From the NCBI GenBank assembly GCA_903917735.1, contig CAIXBR010000104.1, positions 1-52,372 of the forward strand: a DNA stretch of 52,372 nucleotides. Direction: 5' to 3'. Below the pieces are notes generated by a model, which saw only the letters and a program-made list of their open reading frames with translations, was not told where the DNA came from and searched no databases. The stretch is from an uncultured Elusimicrobia bacterium (GTDB taxonomy: Bacteria > Elusimicrobiota > Elusimicrobia > Elusimicrobiales > UBA9959). A program made the position numbers and the translations under genes. Below, one piece after another: positions 43,540 through 52,372 of this stretch (the first letter of the stretch is position 1; every line of letters begins with the position of its first letter).

Positions 43540-44166
43540 TTAAATTTCGTGCCTGATTATATTTATCTCTATGCGCCGGTTGCCGGAGCGCCCTTCCGGA
43601 GTATCGTTGGATTTTATAGGCTTAAATTCGCCGTAACCTACCGCTGAAAGTTTTTCGGGGGCGACGCCTTCCTTTATAAAGAACTGCAGCACCGAGAAGG
43701 CCCTGGCCGAAGAAAGCTCCCAGTTGGACCTGAACCTGAGGTTACGGCCTAGCGGGCGGTTGTCGGTATGGCCTTCTATCTGAATAGGGTTGGGCAGGTC
43801 CTTGAAAACCGCGGTCAGCCGGTGAAGGTGCGGGTAGGACGTCGGCTTGAGCTGGTCGCTGCCCTCCTCGAAGAGGATCGGGTCCGAGAAATTTATGCTT
43901 ATCTTGTTGGCCGAGATCTCCACCTGGGCTATCTGCTGTATGCCGTTCTTGGAGAAAAGGGTGCTGACTATGGCGGTATCCTTGCCGAAAGTCTCCTCAA
44001 GGCCCTTCATGCTGAACTGGGCGGCTATGTTCTTGGAACTGTAGAAAGCGAAAAGTATCATGAAGAAGATCATCAGATAGCTCATCATGTCGCCGTAGGT
44101 AATAGCCCACAGCGCGCCGCGGTTCAGCTCGTTCTCCAGTTCGTCTTCACGCTCGTAATAGCGCAT
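43540..44166 (-). CDS. motB: MotB-like stator protein (OmpA/peptidoglycan-binding)
   Basis: 208 residues. One N-terminal membrane helix, WAITYGDMMSYLMIFFMILF (20-39), carries Asp26, the ion-binding residue of MotB (Asp32 in E. coli). The C-terminal OmpA/MotB domain has IQIEGHTDNRP and the closing LSAVGYGEFKP ... NRRIEI, which bind peptidoglycan. The linker is short compared with flagellar MotB (about 300 residues in E. coli). The OmpA domain separates it from ExbD/TolR. It starts three bases after motA. Partner of MotA in an ion-driven stator. Confidence 0.88.
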   Translation of the reverse strand: MRYYEREDELENELNRGALWAITYGDMMSYLMIFFMILFAFYSSKNIAAQFSMKGLEETFGKDTAIVSTLFSKNGIQQIAQVEISANKISINFSDPILFEEGSDQLKPTSYPHLHRLTAVFKDLPNPIQIEGHTDNRPLGRNLRFRSNWELSSARAFSVLQFFIKEGVAPEKLSAVGYGEFKPIKSNDTPEGRSGNRRIEINIIRHEI

Positions 44167-44169
44167 ATT

Positions 44170-44958
44170 TTAAGCCTTGGCGCGCAGCGGGCCCTCCGCA
44201 GGCCTGGAACCTTCCAGCAGCTGGTAGCCGCGCAGGTGGATATCTATCAGGTGGGGGGTCTTGCCGCCCATGATGTCCAGTACGCCTTCAAGGAGGATCT
44301 GCAGCACCAGCGTTTCTTCCATGGCGCGCAGACGGATCTTGTTCGCCACAGGCACGCAGAACATATTTGAGAATCCGATCCCGAACAAGGCGGAGGTTAT
44401 GGCCACGGCCATGGAGCGGCCTATCATCGTGGGGTCCGAAATATTGCTCAGCGTCTGTATGATGCCGAACAGCGTGCCGATAAGGCCGAACATCGGGGAC
44501 AGCACGCCCATCGTGCGGTAGAGGTTTGAGTTTTCCTGCACGTCCAGGCGGCGGCGGCGGATCTCCTCCTCCAGTATATCCCGCGTTTCCTTCGACTGCG
44601 AACTGACCATAGCAACGCCTACGGCGCGCTTGAGGAAGCCGCCCGCGAAAGCCGGGTCTGTGGTGGTGAGCGCCATTATGCCGCCCTGCTTCTGCGCCGT
44701 CTCGGCCATGGTCACCAGCATGCGGACGGCCTCGTCCACAGAGGGGGTCTTAGGCGAAGCGAAAATATCGCCTAGAGCCCTCGCTCCGGCCAGAAAGCGG
44801 GCGTAAGAGGTGTTTATCACCGTGGAGGCGATGGTTCCGCCAAAAACTATTATTAATCCGTGCAAATTCAGTATTTTGTCGGCGACACCCGAGGAAAAAG
44901 CGCCCCAGATTACCACCGCCGCGCCGAGCAGGAAGCCTACGATGGTCATCATGTCCAT
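44170..44958 (-). CDS. motA: MotA/PomA-like stator protein
   Basis: 262 residues with four membrane helices. Signatures: HGLIIVFGGTIASTVIN (helix 2), a cytoplasmic loop with EEEIRRRRLDVQENSNLYRTMG, and GVLSPMFGLIGTLFGII (helix 3) with the conserved Pro, then FCVPVANKIRLR after helix 4. The short form and the GLIGTLFGI motif are closest to PomA/MotP, so the coupling ion may be sodium; that is only a hint. First gene of the minus-strand stator-kinase-regulator operon. GGAG ten bases before the ATG is its probable ribosome site. Confidence 0.9.
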   Translation of the reverse strand: MDMMTIVGFLLGAAVVIWGAFSSGVADKILNLHGLIIVFGGTIASTVINTSYARFLAGARALGDIFASPKTPSVDEAVRMLVTMAETAQKQGGIMALTTTDPAFAGGFLKRAVGVAMVSSQSKETRDILEEEIRRRRLDVQENSNLYRTMGVLSPMFGLIGTLFGIIQTLSNISDPTMIGRSMAVAITSALFGIGFSNMFCVPVANKIRLRAMEETLVLQILLEGVLDIMGGKTPHLIDIHLRGYQLLEGSRPAEGPLRAKA

Positions 44959-44980
44959 AAATCGATTCTCCAGAACGGGA

Positions 44981-45011
44981 CCCAGGTTGCCACGCTATTA
45001 TTCTACCTGGG
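44981..45011. promoter_or_regulatory. Inverted repeat in the divergent motA / acyl-CoA dehydrogenase region
   Basis: CCCAGGT (44981-44987) and ACCTGGG (45005-45011) are a perfect 7-base inverted repeat with centres 24 bases apart, just upstream of motA. It could be an operator for a dimeric regulator or an mRNA hairpin. The rest of the 190-base region is A+T rich (about 45027-45048, 45060-45085) and probably holds promoters for both genes, none of them clear. Confidence 0.4.
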
Positions 45012-45148
45012 CCATGTTACCGAATTTTTACATATATATAATATAAAATTGCGTGCGGTTTTGGGTTTTTGATACCATACTATACGACGGCGGCGGTTTT
45101 CTTCGGCCGTCCGGATATCTTAAGCGCGTACTTATACAGGAGTTTACC

Positions 45149-46303
45149 ATGGATTATTTCATTACCGAACAGCAGACGATGATACGGGACCTTGCCAGAA
45201 AGATAGCGCAGGAAAAGATAAAACCCGTGGCCGCCCATTACGACGAAACTGAAGAGTTCGCCTGGCCCATAATGAAGATCCTGGCGGACAGCGACATGTT
45301 CGGCGTCTACCTGCCGGAGGCTTACGGCGGCCTGGGCGGCGGCATTATGGACATGTGCCTGGTCACCGAGGAACTCTCCCGCGCCTGCGGCGGCATAGCG
45401 CTGGGCTACGGCGGCACCGGCCTGGGGGCGCTTCCGATACTGCTCCACGGCTCGGACGAACAGAAGAAGAAATATCTGCCGGATATCGCCAAGGGAAAGC
45501 GCCTGGCCGCATTCTGCCTGACCGAGGCGGAAGCGGGCTCCGACGCCGGCTCCATAAAGACCACCGCCAGGAAGGAAGGCGACAAATACATCCTTAACGG
45601 CACCAAGCAGTGGATAACCAACGCCGGCGAAGCTGAAATTTACACCGTAATAGCTCTTACCGACAAATCCAAGGGCGTACGCGGCGCCAGCGCTTTCATA
45701 GTGGAGAAAGGCACTAAAGGCATGGAATTCGGCAAGAAAGAGAAAAAAATGGGCATACGCGCCAGCGCCACCCGCGAAGTTATATTCACGGACTGCGAAG
45801 TTCCCGCCGCCAACCTGATTTCAAGGGAAGGCATGGGCTTCATAGTAGCCCTTAAAACCCTGGACACCTCACGGCCCGGAGTAGCCGCGCAGGCCGTAGG
45901 CATAGCCCAGGGCGCCCTGGACTGCGCGCTTGAATACTCAAGGACCCGCGTCCAGTTCGGCCAACCCATCTCCAGCTTCCAGGCCGTACAGCACATGCTG
46001 GCCGACATGGGTACCCAGATAGAAGCCGCCCGCGCCCTAACTTATTCGGTCGCCCGCATGGTGGACGCCGGAGTAAAGTCCGTCTCCAAAGAATCCGCCA
46101 TGGCCAAGCTCTTCGCCAGCGACACCGCCATGAAAGTAACCACCGACGCCGTGCAGATAATGGGCGGCTACGGCTACATGCGCGACTACCCGGTGGAAAA
46201 ATTCATGCGCGACGCCAAGATAACCCAGATCTACGAAGGCACCAACCAGATACAGCGCAACGTAATAGCCTCCCACATGATAAAGGAGACGCTGAAGAAA
46301 TAG
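45149..46303 (+). CDS. Acyl-CoA dehydrogenase (butyryl-/caffeyl-CoA-type)
   Basis: 384 residues, the normal length of short-chain acyl-CoA dehydrogenases; FAD-dependent. Marks: YGGTGLGALPI, CLTEAEAGSDAGS (FAD/substrate loop), IRASATREVIF, RVQFGQPISSFQAVQHMLADM, GGYGYMRDYPVEKFMRDAKI and IYEGTNQIQR with the catalytic Glu363. AGGAG six bases upstream fixes the ATG at 45149. Together with etfB and the ferredoxin-type etfA downstream it matches the CarC-CarD-CarE or Bcd-Etf layout, in which NADH reduces an enoyl-CoA and ferredoxin at once. The natural substrate cannot be told. Confidence 0.92.
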   Translation: MDYFITEQQTMIRDLARKIAQEKIKPVAAHYDETEEFAWPIMKILADSDMFGVYLPEAYGGLGGGIMDMCLVTEELSRACGGIALGYGGTGLGALPILLHGSDEQKKKYLPDIAKGKRLAAFCLTEAEAGSDAGSIKTTARKEGDKYILNGTKQWITNAGEAEIYTVIALTDKSKGVRGASAFIVEKGTKGMEFGKKEKKMGIRASATREVIFTDCEVPAANLISREGMGFIVALKTLDTSRPGVAAQAVGIAQGALDCALEYSRTRVQFGQPISSFQAVQHMLADMGTQIEAARALTYSVARMVDAGVKSVSKESAMAKLFASDTAMKVTTDAVQIMGGYGYMRDYPVEKFMRDAKITQIYEGTNQIQRNVIASHMIKETLKK

Positions 46304-46330
46304 TTCCAGGTCCGTGGAGGCGGCTCGGAG

Positions 46331-46385
46331 TGGCTGGCCGGGGGAGTTCCCCGATCGCCCGGCCAACCCCGACTACACATCCTGC
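46331..46385. repeat. Intergenic palindromic repeat, copy 3 (divergent)
   Basis: TGGCTGGCCGGG (46331-46342) pairs with CCCGGCCAACC (46358-46368) around a small GGGGA/TCCCC stem. The end, CCCCGACT followed shortly by ATCCTGC (46367-46385), matches the terminal motif of the copies at 23.4 and 36.2 kb, while the inner sequence differs. It sits between the dehydrogenase and etfB genes and may adjust the ratio of the two products. Confidence 0.6.
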
Positions 46386-46422
46386 TATCTTAAAAGCCGC
46401 CGGAACGCCGGATCTAAAACAC

Positions 46423-47208
46423 ATGAACATAATCGTCTGCATCAAACAGGTCCCTAACACCACCGATGTCAGAATAGACCCCGTCACCAACACGCTGATA
46501 CGCGACGGCGTAGAAAGCGTTATCAACCCCTTCGACGCCTACGCCATAGAAGAAGCCGTCCGCATCAAAGAACGCTGCAGCGGCGGCAAAGTGACCGTAA
46601 TAACCATGGGCCCGCCCCAGGCCGAGAACGCCCTGCGTGAAGCCATCTCCCTGGGCTGCGACGAAGGCATCCTGATAAGCGACAGAAAATTCGCAGGCTC
46701 CGACACCTGGGCCACCAGCTACACCCTCTCCGCCGCTATCCGCAAGATAGGCGACTACGACGTCATACTCTGCGGCAAACAGGCCTCCGACGGCGACACC
46801 GCCCAGGTAGGGCCCGGCATCTCCGCCCATCTCGACATCCCGCAGGTCACCTACGTGAAGAAAATAGCGGAGATCTCCGCTGAAAAAGCCAAGGTGGAGC
46901 GCATGACCGAAGAGGGCTACGACGTGGTGGAAACCCCGCTCCCATGCCTTTTCACCGTCGTAAAGGAAATAAACACCCCGCGCATGCCGTCCCTGAAAGG
47001 CATGATGCGCGCCAAATCCGCCAAGCCGCTAAAGTGGACCGCCGACGACCTGGAGGCCGACGCCTCCGCGCTGGGCCTGGACGGCTCGCCCACCCGCGTG
47101 GTGAAGATCTTCACGCCAGAGCCCCGCAAGGGCGGCGAAATGCTGAAAGGCGGCGCGGAAGACATCTCAAAAGAGCTGGCAGAACTGCTGAAGGACGTGG
47201 TAATATAA
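46423..47208 (+). CDS. etfB: Electron transfer flavoprotein subunit beta
   Basis: 261 residues. It starts MNIIVCIKQVPNT; YAIEEAVRIKE and VITMGPPQAENALREAISLGCDEGILI are typical. CGKQASDGDTAQVGPGIS is the nucleotide/FAD-binding loop, in the DGDTAQVGP form found in the bifurcating group of EtfB, where the beta subunit holds a second FAD. I chose the ATG at 46423; the upstream extension overlaps the palindromic repeat. The stop overlaps the next start by one base (TAATG). Confidence 0.93.
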   Translation: MNIIVCIKQVPNTTDVRIDPVTNTLIRDGVESVINPFDAYAIEEAVRIKERCSGGKVTVITMGPPQAENALREAISLGCDEGILISDRKFAGSDTWATSYTLSAAIRKIGDYDVILCGKQASDGDTAQVGPGISAHLDIPQVTYVKKIAEISAEKAKVERMTEEGYDVVETPLPCLFTVVKEINTPRMPSLKGMMRAKSAKPLKWTADDLEADASALGLDGSPTRVVKIFTPEPRKGGEMLKGGAEDISKELAELLKDVVI

Positions 47209-48410
47209 TGCCCGCCTCCATAACCATACTCCTCCACAAATGCACCGGCTGCACGCTCTGCGTGAAGACCTGCCCTTTCGGCGCCATCCACATGGCCAAC
47301 CGGAAGGCCGTGATAGACATGGCAAAGTGCACCCTCTGCGGCGCCTGCGTGCCGGCCTGTAAGTTCAGCGCCATCGAACTAAAAAAAGACTCCGGCCCGA
47401 AAAAAGACCTGTCCGCCTACAAGGACGTCTGGGTTTTCTGCGAACAGAAGAAAGGCGTGATACAATCCATCTCCTTCGAGCTGCTAGGCGAAGGCCGAAA
47501 ACTCGCCGACAAGCTGGGCGTGAAGCTGGCCGCCGTCATACTGGGCAGCGGCATAGAGGCCAAGGCCGAAGAACTCGCGCACCGCGGCGCGGACAAAGTC
47601 TACCTTGTTGACCACCCGGCCCTGGGCTCCTACCAGGACGACCCCTACACCGAAGTGCTGGTGAAGCTGGCCGAAGAGTACAAGCCCGAAGTAATACTAT
47701 GCGGGGCCACCACCATCGGCCGAAGCCTGGTCTCGCGCGTAGCCATCAAAATAGGCGCCGGCCTGACCGCCGACTGTACGGAGCTAGACGTGGACCTGAA
47801 AGAGCGCCTGCTGCTGCAGACCCGCCCGGCTTTCGGCGGCAACATCATGGCCACCATCATAACGCCCAACCACCGGCCGCAGATGGCCACGGTGCGCCAC
47901 AAGGTGATGAAAGAGGCCGGCATAGACAAAAGCCGCAGGGCCGAGGTGACCAGCAAGATCTACCCCGAAGAAGTCTTCAAGTCGCGCACAAGGCTGGTCG
48001 ACATCGTGGCCGAGATAGGTGAAACGGTGAACCTGTCGGAAGCCGACATAATAGTATCCGGCGGGCGCGGGCTGGGGGGGAAGGAAGGCTTCGCCATGAT
48101 AGCCGAGCTGGCCAAGGCCCTGAACGGCGCGGTAGGCGCGGCGCGCAGCGCCGTGGACGCCGACTGGATATCTTATTCGCACCAGGTGGGCCAGACCGGC
48201 AAGACCGTGTGCCCCAAGCTCTACATCGCCTGCGGCATCTCCGGCCAGATACAGCATCTGATAGGCATGCAGTCCTCCAAGGTGATAGTGGCCATCAACA
48301 AAGACCCTGACGCGCCCATCTTCAAGGTGGCTACTTACGGCATCGTCGGCGACGTCTTCGAAATAGTCCCGGCACTCACCAAAGAGTTCAGGCGCGCGCT
48401 CAACAAATAA
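47208..48410 (+). CDS. etfA: Electron transfer flavoprotein subunit alpha with N-terminal two-cluster ferredoxin domain
   Basis: 400 residues. Residues about 8-58 form a ferredoxin domain with two 4Fe-4S motifs ([12 protein letters not shown] and [12 protein letters not shown]). The rest is a normal Etf[41 protein letters not shown], and the FAD domain [13 protein letters not shown] ... [31 protein letters not shown]. The added ferredoxin domain is the mark of CarE of caffeyl-CoA reductase and related electron-bifurcating Etfs, where it may pass electrons to soluble ferredoxin. I chose the ATG at 47208, in a TAATG overlap with etfB. Confidence 0.93.
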   Translation: MPASITILLHKCTGCTLCVKTCPFGAIHMANRKAVIDMAKCTLCGACVPACKFSAIELKKDSGPKKDLSAYKDVWVFCEQKKGVIQSISFELLGEGRKLADKLGVKLAAVILGSGIEAKAEELAHRGADKVYLVDHPALGSYQDDPYTEVLVKLAEEYKPEVILCGATTIGRSLVSRVAIKIGAGLTADCTELDVDLKERLLLQTRPAFGGNIMATIITPNHRPQMATVRHKVMKEAGIDKSRRAEVTSKIYPEEVFKSRTRLVDIVAEIGETVNLSEADIIVSGGRGLGGKEGFAMIAELAKALNGAVGAARSAVDADWISYSHQVGQTGKTVCPKLYIACGISGQIQHLIGMQSSKVIVAINKDPDAPIFKVATYGIVGDVFEIVPALTKEFRRALNK

Positions 48411-48428
48411 AAGGCAGAAGGAAAACAT

Positions 48429-50060
<1,632 letters not shown>

Positions 50061-50069
50061 GGCACTCTT

Positions 50070-50111
50070 AAAAGAAAAAGGCGGCCTGTTCAAGGGCCGC
50101 CTATTTCTTTT
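50070..50111. terminator. Bidirectional rho-independent terminator
   Basis: AGGCGGCC (50079-50086) and GGCCGCCT (50095-50102) form an eight-pair stem with an 8-base loop, flanked by AAAAGAAAAA on the left and TTTCTTTT on the right. It serves both pgi (plus) and the convergent Cys-rich protein gene (minus). Confidence 0.9.
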
Positions 50112-50122
50112 AATGGATGCTG

Positions 50123-51010
50123 TTATTTCATTTCTTCGGGCTTCGGAGCGTCTTTTTTCCACTCTTTTTTCCCGTGTTCGCGCTTTCCTTCTTCCATACC
50201 TTTAGCCATCCTGTCTTTGCAGGCGGCTGAAAGGTCGGCCTCATGGGCTTTAAGGCACTTCATCTTCTCGCCATGGCCGCCCTGTACGTCCTTGCAGAAC
50301 TTCTCCATGTCGGCCATGCAGGGGTGGTCGCCCTTGGCTTGGTCCTTGCCCTTGGCTTCATCCTTGCCCTTCGCCATCTTGGCCTTGCAGGCGTCGGACA
50401 GGTCGGCCTGATGCTCCTTCAGACACTTCATCTTCTCGCCGGGGCCGCCCTTAACGTCTTTGCAGAACTTCTCCATGTCGGCCATGCAGGGGTGCTCAAC
50501 TTTGCCTTCTTCCTTGCCTTTCGCCATCCTGGCTTTGCAGGCGGCTGAAAGGTCGGCTTCGTGTTCTTTAAGGCACGTCATCTTCTCGACCTGCCCGCCA
50601 TTAATGTTCTTGCAGAACTTCTCCATGTCAGCCATGCAGGGATGGTCTTTGGGCTCCCGATTGCCCATATGCTCTTTGGCAGACGGGGCCGCCGGGGCGA
50701 CCGCGGGGACGACAGAGGGCGCTGCCTCGGGTGCGGGGGCAGGCATCACGGAAACTGCAGCAGGCGCAGCGGCCGGAGCCGCAGGGGGCGGCGTAACAGC
50801 AGCCGGAGCCGCAGGCGGCGGTGTAACGGCAGCCGGAGCTTCTGAAGCAGGAGCCGGCGTGGCCGCAACGGCAGCCGCAGGGACCGCGGGCGCGGCCGTG
50901 ACAGCGGCGGGGGGCACGGTGTTATTGGTGGCCGATGACTGGACCTGCGCGGCGGCGAAAGCCGGCAGCAGCAGGGCAAGCCCGGCTATAAACATTTTCG
51001 AATTTTTCAT
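50123..51010 (-). CDS. Secreted Ala/Pro-rich protein with three GLG1-like cysteine repeats
   Basis: 295 residues. Signal peptide (1-21); an Ala/Pro/Val-rich linker (about 30-110) with repeated TPPPAAPAAV, as in periplasm-spanning proteins; then three near-identical units of about 47 residues, each HPCMADMEKFCK ... EKM(K/T)CLKxHxADLSxACKxRMAKG. The four-Cys pattern matches the Cys-rich repeat of Golgi protein GLG1/CFR (Cys_rich_FGFR family), also known from some bacterial secreted proteins. The linkers and tail are very Lys/Glu rich. A GGAG site precedes the ATG, and overlapping TATAAT and TATACT boxes lie at 51040-51051 on the minus strand. Function is unknown; disulfide-stabilised or metal-binding are both possible. 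Confidence 0.85.
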   Translation of the reverse strand: MKNSKMFIAGLALLLPAFAAAQVQSSATNNTVPPAAVTAAPAVPAAAVAATPAPASEAPAAVTPPPAAPAAVTPPPAAPAAAPAAVSVMPAPAPEAAPSVVPAVAPAAPSAKEHMGNREPKDHPCMADMEKFCKNINGGQVEKMTCLKEHEADLSAACKARMAKGKEEGKVEHPCMADMEKFCKDVKGGPGEKMKCLKEHQADLSDACKAKMAKGKDEAKGKDQAKGDHPCMADMEKFCKDVQGGHGEKMKCLKAHEADLSAACKDRMAKGMEEGKREHGKKEWKKDAPKPEEMK

Positions 51011-51354
51011 TTAATCTCTCCTGTAAAGTTCACCATTTCATTATAAGTATACCGCAAAAACGGTAAGGGGAAGGTTAAAACAAGATTAAATATTTTTAAT
51101 CTGCTTCAGAGAGAGAATCAATCCAGTGTTTGCGCGGCAAAAAGCTCCTTTCCATTTTCCTGGCATTATGTACGTGCCCTTTGTCGAATTAATTAAAGAT
51201 TTTACCCAAGGGTAGCCCGCAGGCCAGGCCTCCTTTTGTTTAATTTTGCTGCTACCAAGTCTGTAGCGCCGTCTCCCGGCGCACCATTTTTCCGTACACA
51301 TCCAGCGCGCGCGGGATTACCGGCTTTAACACCGGATCCACGGGAGGTTTTTTC
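51011..51354. other. Intergenic stretch upstream of the Cys-rich protein
   Basis: It holds the promoter region of the minus-strand gene (-10-like boxes near 51040-51051) and otherwise only short open frames without support. Minus-strand fragments next to the transposase remnant suggest it is partly decayed mobile DNA. No RNA gene seen. Confidence 0.45.
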
Positions 51355-51843
51355 TTATAATCCTCCATGCTTCCAGCGCTTCGGCCATTTAGGTCTGGAC
51401 GCCCTGGAACGCATCTCCCATATCCGTCCCAGTTGTAGGGCGGCCCCGTGTAAACTGAAGCTTAGGTTTGGTCTTGCAATATCTCCGCAGTGCGCCATCA
51501 GATCTACCTCGCAGAACCCCGGCTTTTTACGTCCCAGCAATCCGTCTTTATCGGGATGTGGTTCTTTAGCAGTGCCCCCGGCAGGATGGCTCCGTAAATA
51601 CTTTTGCGGATAATGGTCTTCTTCGAAGCTTACGGTATATCGTTCGTATAACGTCTTTATTATATTCCCACTCTGGCCTGAGGGCTCATCATAAATGTCT
51701 CCCGGAAGGGGATAACCCCTTCGGTAACATTTTAACTGTTTGAATCCTACACAATGAATTTCAACAATATACTTCCTGTCCCTAATACTTCGTGCCCTGC
51801 ACCTGCAGCGGTAATTCTGCAGGATAATTCTGCACCTTGACAC
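51355..51843 (-). pseudogene. Remnant of an integrase-type transposase
   Basis: A minus-strand open frame contains KKPGFCEVDLMAHCGD (nucleotides about 51528-51481). This resembles the first catalytic-Asp strand of integrase-core transposases of the group with PGFxExDxVAHCG. The sequence before and after this motif does not continue the family; the normal following hydrophobic strand is missing, so frameshifts or deletions are likely. The region is also richer in A+T. Taken as a decayed insertion sequence; the motif match is short, so confidence is modest. Confidence 0.4.
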
Positions 51844-51884
51844 CTATATATTCCGGGGCTATAATATAAATATCAAATATATAT

Positions 51885-52372
51885 GTGTGCACTCTAGAAA
51901 TTGTCTCACTTTTTCACAAAAAAGGCACCTCTAAACGCGCCTCTTCACACTTTCTCACTTTATCCGCCCGGTCCTTCGCCCTCCTTTTTTTCCTTTTAGC
52001 TCTCCCGCTGTTCGCCCTTTCCCTCCAGTTGCGCGCCCAGACCCAGCCCCAGACCGAACTTGGCATAGCAGACGACCTCAGCGTGTTCGGCACCGACGGC
52101 AAACTTGATGACCCTGACGTGGAAATAAAAGGTTTCACCGTGTTCGGTTCCACCCAGACCTCGTACACGGGCGCTGTGGCCGGTCCGGGCAACGTGGTGG
52201 TGAACGGGACCCTAACCGTTTCTTCCGGCGCGTATTTCACCGGCGGCGTGGGTATCGGCACCACTACCCCCATGGGCGCGCTTAACGTGGTATCTACAGG
52301 GGCGGCGGCTAACCAGATGGCCCAGGTCTGGGGAAACACCAGCGGCGCCATAGTTTCCTCCATATCGGCCAC
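51885..52372 (+). CDS. Start of a secreted surface protein with tail-fibre-like motifs (runs off the window)
   Basis: Open to the right edge. The N-terminus is a strong signal peptide (SFALLFFLLALPLFALSLQLRA, cleaved before QTQ, near 52038). The mature part reads VFGTDGKLDDPDVEIKGFTVFG ... GNVVVNGTLTVSSGAYFTGGVGIGTTTP, the same type of beta-rich phrases as the 1068-residue surface protein at 27.3-30.5 kb. The start is uncertain: no in-frame ATG is present, GTG at 51885 is the best in-frame choice and has no clear ribosome site. The frame is preferred over the antisense one because of the signal peptide and the family phrases. Confidence 0.65.
   Translation, partial: MCTLEIVSLFHKKGTSKRASSHFLTLSARSFALLFFLLALPLFALSLQLRAQTQPQTELGIADDLSVFGTDGKLDDPDVEIKGFTVFGSTQTSYTGAVAGPGNVVVNGTLTVSSGAYFTGGVGIGTTTPMGALNVVSTGAAANQMAQVWGNTSGAIVSSISA

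Noticed and set aside
36433..44958. A normal flagellar operon
   Set aside because: Only FliF/FliG-like and MotAB-like parts are present; no FliM, FliN, export, rod, hook or filament genes appear in the window.
43540..44958. ExbB/ExbD or TolQ/TolR instead of MotA/MotB
   Set aside because: The second protein has a full OmpA-type peptidoglycan-binding domain and the YGDMM motif of MotB, and the first has a four-helix PomA-like layout.
51914..52372. Minus-strand 152-residue frame at the right edge
   Set aside because: The plus strand has a signal peptide and family-typical surface phrases in the same bases; the minus frame has neither.

Overview
The window reads as a piece of a GC-rich Gram-negative genome. 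The best guess is Elusimicrobiota or a related lineage (moderate confidence, from gene content only). The pointers are secreted proteins with tail-fibre-like repeats, FN3 proteins ending in a CHU_C/type-B sorting-like domain, a PorV-like barrel fused to TPRs, a short NuoG, and a ferredoxin-type EtfA.

Layout. (1) 1-6.9 kb is visibly more A+T rich than the rest. It starts with the tail of an IS3-family transposase and carries a one-strand cassette: a Pro/Cys peptide, two secreted proteins, a small Cys/Pro/His-rich peptide with a perfect ribosome site, a strong hairpin, a secreted TPR protein, a radical SAM/SPASM enzyme, and a membrane M50 protease with a PqqD/RRE-like N-terminus. I read this as a probable undescribed RiPP-type peptide maturation system on a mobile island. 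(2) 7.0-10.1 kb holds a Qnr-like pentapeptide protein, a duplicated secreted protein, a TrmJ-type methyltransferase and the glycosylase Tag. (3) 10.2-23.3 kb is a complete 14-gene nuoA-N operon for complex I. (4) 23.6-27.3 kb, minus strand, is ribBA-ribH-ribD-ribE behind an FMN riboswitch and terminator. (5) 27.3-36.2 kb holds cell-surface proteins, a PorV-TPR protein and a sensor kinase.

(6) 36.4-45.0 kb is the second unusual region. A protein fusing the C-terminal part of FliF (periplasmic domain plus membrane helix) to the FliG middle and C-terminal (torque) domains is translationally coupled to a long coiled-coil GHKL ATPase. Facing it is a minus-strand operon motA-motB-sensor kinase-three response regulators. 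No other flagellar gene is visible, so this may be a minimal rotary or force-generating machine under two-component control. (7) 45.1-50.1 kb encodes an acyl-CoA dehydrogenase, EtfB and a ferredoxin-domain EtfA (a likely electron-bifurcating complex), then Pgi. (8) 50.1-52.4 kb holds a secreted protein with three GLG1-like Cys repeats, a decayed transposase, and the start of another surface protein that runs off the window.

An imperfect palindromic repeat family with a shared terminal motif sits in three intergenic gaps (23.4, 36.2 and 46.3 kb). No tRNA, rRNA or CRISPR array was seen.
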